64,000 bases of DNA from Ruegeria faecimaris. GTDB lineage: Bacteria; Pseudomonadota; Alphaproteobacteria; Rhodobacterales; Rhodobacteraceae. Shown in pieces: positions 60,889-64,000 of this stretch (position 1 is its first letter; each line of letters starts with the position of its first letter). The stretch lies in NCBI RefSeq assembly GCF_900182615.1, contig NZ_FXTE01000001.1, forward strand, positions 620,001 to 684,000, given 5' to 3'. The notes under the pieces were generated by a model, which was not told the DNA's origin, did no database searches, and saw only the letters and a list, made by a program, of their open reading frames with translations. Both the position numbers and the translations under genes were made by a program.

Positions 60889-61791
60889 TCAAGGTGAAGC
60901 TTCAGCCTCAAGCCGCTCAACTTCATCGCGAATCCCTTGGGACAGGGCCTGCGCGAACCGATTCAACCGCTCGTTTCGTTGGTCACCTTGATGTCGAACC
61001 AGATGAAAACTGCGTGTCAAACTCACTTGATCAACTAATATTTTCTTCAACTTCGGGTGAAATGGCAGTGTGAAATCATGCGCAATGCAGATCCCTGATC
61101 CCTGGGAAACCTGCCGCAGTTGGACAGAGACCGAATTCGAGGCCAGCGCGACACGGTCAACACCCAGATCGACCAGATAGTCCAGTTCGCGGTCGAATAT
61201 CATATCAGGTATGTATCCGATCATACGATGCCCCCCTAACGTTCTGATGGAATGAACTGCAGGGTGATCGGCAAGGTATTCCTGCGTTGCGACAAGATGA
61301 AGTTTGTAATCGGTAATTTTCTGTACAAGCAGTTTTCCAGCGGTTGGTGCACTAACGGTCACGGCCATATCGGCTTCACGGCGGGAAAGGTTGATGACGC
61401 GCGGCAAGGCCAGAATTTGTATGTCCAGATTGGGATTGGCGTCACAAATCTTGCCACACACCTGCGGCAACAAGTAGTTCGCACACCCGTCCGGTGCGCC
61501 GATCCGGATTTGCCCGCTCAACCTCTCAGATGGTTCTGCCATGGCGCCTGCTGCAGCTCGCATCGCCTCTTCGGCTTTTAGACCGTGGTCCATCAAACGC
61601 TCACCAGCCGAGGTCAGCACATATCCCTGCTGCGATTTGGTGAACAGCGGCGCATCCAGAGACGCTTCCAACCGCGCAACACGGCGTCCGACCGTAGCCG
61701 GGTCAATCCGAAGTAATCGTCCCGCCGCCGAAAGGCTTTCTTCGCGGGCTACAGCCAGAAAGACCCTCATATCATCCCAATTAGGTGTCAC
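60889..61791 (-). CDS. LysR-family transcriptional regulator
   Basis: The 300-residue protein has the N-terminal HTH (MRVFLAVAREESLSAAGRLLR and PATVGRRVARLE) and the LysR substrate domain. Divergent from mmsA with a palindrome at 61800-61815 directly next to its start, so it probably regulates mmsA and itself. Confidence 0.9.
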   Translation of the reverse strand: MTPNWDDMRVFLAVAREESLSAAGRLLRIDPATVGRRVARLEASLDAPLFTKSQQGYVLTSAGERLMDHGLKAEEAMRAAAGAMAEPSERLSGQIRIGAPDGCANYLLPQVCGKICDANPNLDIQILALPRVINLSRREADMAVTVSAPTAGKLLVQKITDYKLHLVATQEYLADHPAVHSIRTLGGHRMIGYIPDMIFDRELDYLVDLGVDRVALASNSVSVQLRQVSQGSGICIAHDFTLPFHPKLKKILVDQVSLTRSFHLVRHQGDQRNERLNRFAQALSQGIRDEVERLEAEASP

Positions 61792-61799
61792 GCTTCACC

Positions 61800-61815
61800 T
61801 TTGCAATTTTGCAAA
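61800..61815. promoter_or_regulatory. LysR-box candidate between lysR and mmsA
   Basis: TTTGCAA, two bases, TTGCAAA: a perfect 7-bp inverted repeat with the T-N11-A spacing of LysR sites. It begins nine bases before the lysR start codon. Confidence 0.6.
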
Positions 61816-61892
61816 ACACCTTTGGGACATTGCCTCTGTTCAAGCCATTTATGCAAGCCTATTCTGCGCGCAGACCTTCGGAGGAATTCGCA

Positions 61893-63392
61893 ATGAACGA
61901 ACTGTCCCATTTCATCAACGGTGAGAATGTCGCCGGCACGTCCGGCCGATATGATGACGTGTTCAACCCCGCTACCGGCGAGGTACAGTACAAATGCCCG
62001 ATGGCAAGTGCTGCCGAGACCACAGCAGCCATTGCTAGCGCCGCAGCCGCACAACCGGCCTGGGGTGCAACGAACCCGCAAAAACGCGGGCGCGTGATGA
62101 TGGCGATGGTTCACCTGATGAACCGCGACATGGACAAGCTGGCCGAAGCGCTCAGCCGCGAGCACGGCAAGACGATCCCTGACGCGAAAGGCGATCTGCA
62201 GCGCGGTCTGGAAGTGATCGAATACTGCATCGGTGCTCCGCAGATGTTGAAAGGCGAATTCACCGACAGTGCGGGCCCAGGCATCGACATGTATTCTATG
62301 CGCCAGCCTTTAGGGGTTGTGGCCTCGATCATGCCGTTCAACTTCCCGGCCATGATGCCTCTGTGGCATGTGGGCCCTGCCCTGGCCTGTGGCAACGCTG
62401 TTGTTCTGAAACCGTCCGAGCGCGATCCTTCAGTACCTTTGATGCTGGCGGAACTTTTCGTTGAGGCAGGTTTGCCCAAAGGTGTGTTCCAGGTGGTCAA
62501 TGGCGACAAAGAGGCCGTGGACACCCTGTTGGACAGCGAGATCATTCAGGGCGTTTCCTTTGTGGGCTCGACCCCTATCGCGCAGTACATCTATTCGCGC
62601 GCCACGGCCAACGGCAAACGCGCGCAGTGTTTCGGCGGTGCCAAGAACCACATGATCGTCATGCCCGACGCCGATCTTGACCAGGCAGCAGATGCCCTGG
62701 TTGGCGCCGGTTTCGGCGCGGCCGGCGAACGCTGCATGGCCGTATCGGTTGCCGTCCCAGTCGGAGAGGATACCGCCGACGCGCTGATCGAAAAGCTTAT
62801 TCCGCGTATCGAGAAACTGAAGGTCGGCCCCTACACTGCCGGCGATGATGTTGACATGGGACCGGTCGTGACCGGTGCTGCCAAAGAGCGCATTTTGGGA
62901 CTGATCAGCTCGGGCGTGGAACAGGGCGCCAAGCTGGTTGTCGATAATCGTGACTTTAGCCTGCAAGGCTATGAGGACGGTTTCTTCGTCGGCCCGCATC
63001 TGTTCGACCACGTGACGCCCGAAATGGACATCTATAAGCAAGAGATCTTTGGCCCGGTTCTGTCGACCGTCCGCGCCGGGTCCTACGAAGAGGCGATTGG
63101 CCTGGCCATGGACCACGAATACGGCAACGGCACCGCGATCTTTACCCGTGACGGCGACACCGCGCGTGATTTTGCCAGCCGGATCAATATTGGCATGGTC
63201 GGTATCAACGTTCCGATCCCGGTTCCGTTGGCCTATCACACCTTTGGCGGTTGGAAGAAATCCATGTTCGGTGACCTGAACCAGCATGGTGCGGATAGCT
63301 TCAAATTCTATACACGCACAAAAACGGTCACCGCGCGTTGGCCTTCAGGCATCAAAGAAGGCGGCGAGTTCAACTTCAAAGCCATGGACTGA
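61893..63392 (+). CDS. mmsA: Methylmalonate-semialdehyde dehydrogenase (CoA acylating)
   Basis: Oxidises methylmalonate or malonate semialdehyde to propionyl- or acetyl-CoA in valine and beta-alanine breakdown. The 499-residue aldehyde dehydrogenase has PFNFPAMMPLWHVGPALACG, GSTPIAQYIYSRA and the catalytic cysteine in GAAGERCMAVS (C281). ATG 61893 follows GGAGGAA; an in-frame start further upstream would cross the LysR box. The Roseobacter group also uses this reaction on routes from 3-hydroxypropionate, so there may be a link to acrylate-derived carbon. Ends at a strong terminator. Confidence 0.93.
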   Translation: MNELSHFINGENVAGTSGRYDDVFNPATGEVQYKCPMASAAETTAAIASAAAAQPAWGATNPQKRGRVMMAMVHLMNRDMDKLAEALSREHGKTIPDAKGDLQRGLEVIEYCIGAPQMLKGEFTDSAGPGIDMYSMRQPLGVVASIMPFNFPAMMPLWHVGPALACGNAVVLKPSERDPSVPLMLAELFVEAGLPKGVFQVVNGDKEAVDTLLDSEIIQGVSFVGSTPIAQYIYSRATANGKRAQCFGGAKNHMIVMPDADLDQAADALVGAGFGAAGERCMAVSVAVPVGEDTADALIEKLIPRIEKLKVGPYTAGDDVDMGPVVTGAAKERILGLISSGVEQGAKLVVDNRDFSLQGYEDGFFVGPHLFDHVTPEMDIYKQEIFGPVLSTVRAGSYEEAIGLAMDHEYGNGTAIFTRDGDTARDFASRINIGMVGINVPIPVPLAYHTFGGWKKSMFGDLNQHGADSFKFYTRTKTVTARWPSGIKEGGEFNFKAMD

Positions 63393-63418
63393 TCCAAACG
63401 AAAGCGGCGGATCCACAC

Positions 63419-63447
63419 AGCCCGGCCACCACTGGCCGGGCTTTTTT
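63419..63447 (+). terminator. Terminator of mmsA
   Basis: AGCCCGGCCA (63419-63428) and TGGCCGGGCT (63433-63442) with a CCAC loop, then six T residues. Confidence 0.93.
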
Positions 63448-63579
63448 CAATACACGGCCAAGTTTCGCTTGTGATGTTCGCTTCACAATAAATTCACTCA
63501 ACACTCCCTAGGAAATCTGATCAGCAAAACATAAGTTACACGCAGTTTCGCGCAAGCAGTTCCTGAACCGGAGGCCAAT

Positions 63580-64000
63580 TTGTCAGATCCCCGCATGACC
63601 CGTCGCTCTGCATTGTTAGGTGCAGCGTCTCTGTTGATGACACCTGCACTGGTGCGCGCACAAAGCAGCGCCGATGCTTTCCCGCTTGACGAAGAGGCGA
63701 TCAGCACACAGCTAGCTGTGCGGCGGAATGTCTCTTCATTCTCGCACCAGAATTGGCAGGATCACTTCGATGAGTTAGGTGTCGGCTGCCTGCTGGCAGA
63801 TATCACAAGCCGCGCTGTACACTATTGGGGGGCTGACGGGACGTACAAACTGTACCCCAGCTCAGTCCCTATGAGCGAAGAACTCACAAGGCGTGGTTAT
63901 ACCGAAGTAGTACGCAAGCGCGAAAACCCAAGCTGGACCCCGACCGCCTCAATGCGCGAGCGCGACCCGAACCTGCCCATCCGAATAGAAGGTGGCGAGT
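63580..64000 (+). CDS. L,D-transpeptidase (ErfK/YbiS/YcfS/YnhG family), N-terminal part
   Basis: The reading frame is open to the window's right edge, so only the first 140 residues are visible. The TTG start is chosen because GGAGG stands 5 bases upstream; an ATG five codons later lacks a site. The protein has a twin-arginine-like signal (MTRRSALLGAASLLMTP) and a region ending SWTPTASMRERDPNLP, typical of the N-terminus of periplasmic L,D-transpeptidases. The catalytic cysteine lies beyond the window. Confidence 0.75.
   Translation, partial: MSDPRMTRRSALLGAASLLMTPALVRAQSSADAFPLDEEAISTQLAVRRNVSSFSHQNWQDHFDELGVGCLLADITSRAVHYWGADGTYKLYPSSVPMSEELTRRGYTEVVRKRENPSWTPTASMRERDPNLPIRIEGGE

Noticed and set aside
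1..64000. CRISPR arrays, insertion sequences, tRNA or rRNA genes
   Set aside because: Reading both strands showed no regularly spaced repeats, transposase genes, terminal inverted repeats or cloverleaf candidates other than the tmRNA.

Overview
This window is ordinary, gene-dense alphaproteobacterial chromosome and most likely comes from a marine Rhodobacterales (Roseobacter-group) organism. The evidence is a DMSP demethylase gene (dmdA) directly followed by acuI, a circularly permuted two-piece tmRNA gene, an alpha-type SspB, the F1-ATPase zeta inhibitor (DUF1476), a fused indolepyruvate ferredoxin oxidoreductase, and a holin/endolysin pair of the gene-transfer-agent type. I see no insertion sequence, prophage, CRISPR array, tRNA or rRNA, and no clear pseudogene.

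Layout. 0-6.5 kb (minus strand): frr-uppS-cdsA-dxr-rseP, a 42-residue membrane protein, then bamA, which runs off the left edge; this is the classic envelope-biogenesis cluster, but without pyrH in front of frr. 6.6-11.7 kb: dmdA-acuI, a DUF2182-DUF1326 pair, and a divergent FadR-type GntR regulator with a direct-repeat operator candidate. 11.7-15.3 kb: tmRNA (ssrA), a SnoaL-like protein, chrB-chrA, sspB. 16.1-22.9 kb: fumC with two small followers, tag, class I fructose-bisphosphate aldolase, a P450 overlapping an unusual membrane-anchored alpha/beta-hydrolase, and a CcdA-like protein. 23-29.7 kb: tusA, rne with a long leader, and dctBD. 29.7-34.7 kb: purQ, purS, a MarC-family gene, purC, the ATPase zeta subunit, a betaine/homocysteine methyltransferase-type gene and an enoyl-CoA hydratase. 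34.7-40 kb: ccmH-ccmF, a GTA-type holin and endolysin, ccmE, argC. 40-46.4 kb: murI, an acyltransferase, the large IorAB fusion and a divergent LysR gene. 46.4-54 kb: a possible sRNA, mscS-like, purL, bolA with two tiny membrane-protein genes and grxD, an MliC-like lipocalin, zapA and a coiled-coil gene. 54-64 kb: tkt, DUF808, two tandem GAPDH genes flanking a 47-residue ORF, coaD, a CBS protein, LysR/mmsA, and the start of an L,D-transpeptidase that runs off the right edge.

How the parts connect. DmdA removes a methyl group from DMSP and AcuI detoxifies acryloyl-CoA from the cleavage branch. Both gap genes and the aldolase gene carry near-identical GTTAGCGCTAAC-type palindromes upstream, which suggests one LacI-type regulator for central carbon genes. 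The tmRNA tag and SspB, 3 kb apart, belong to the same ribosome-rescue and ClpXP delivery pathway. The GTA-type lysis pair sits inside a cytochrome c maturation cluster behind its own terminator, so it is probably transcribed separately. Nothing here amounts to a clearly new multi-gene system. The best leads are the shared operators, the lysis cassette, the P450-hydrolase pair, the DctD without its GAFTGA loop, and several small membrane proteins.
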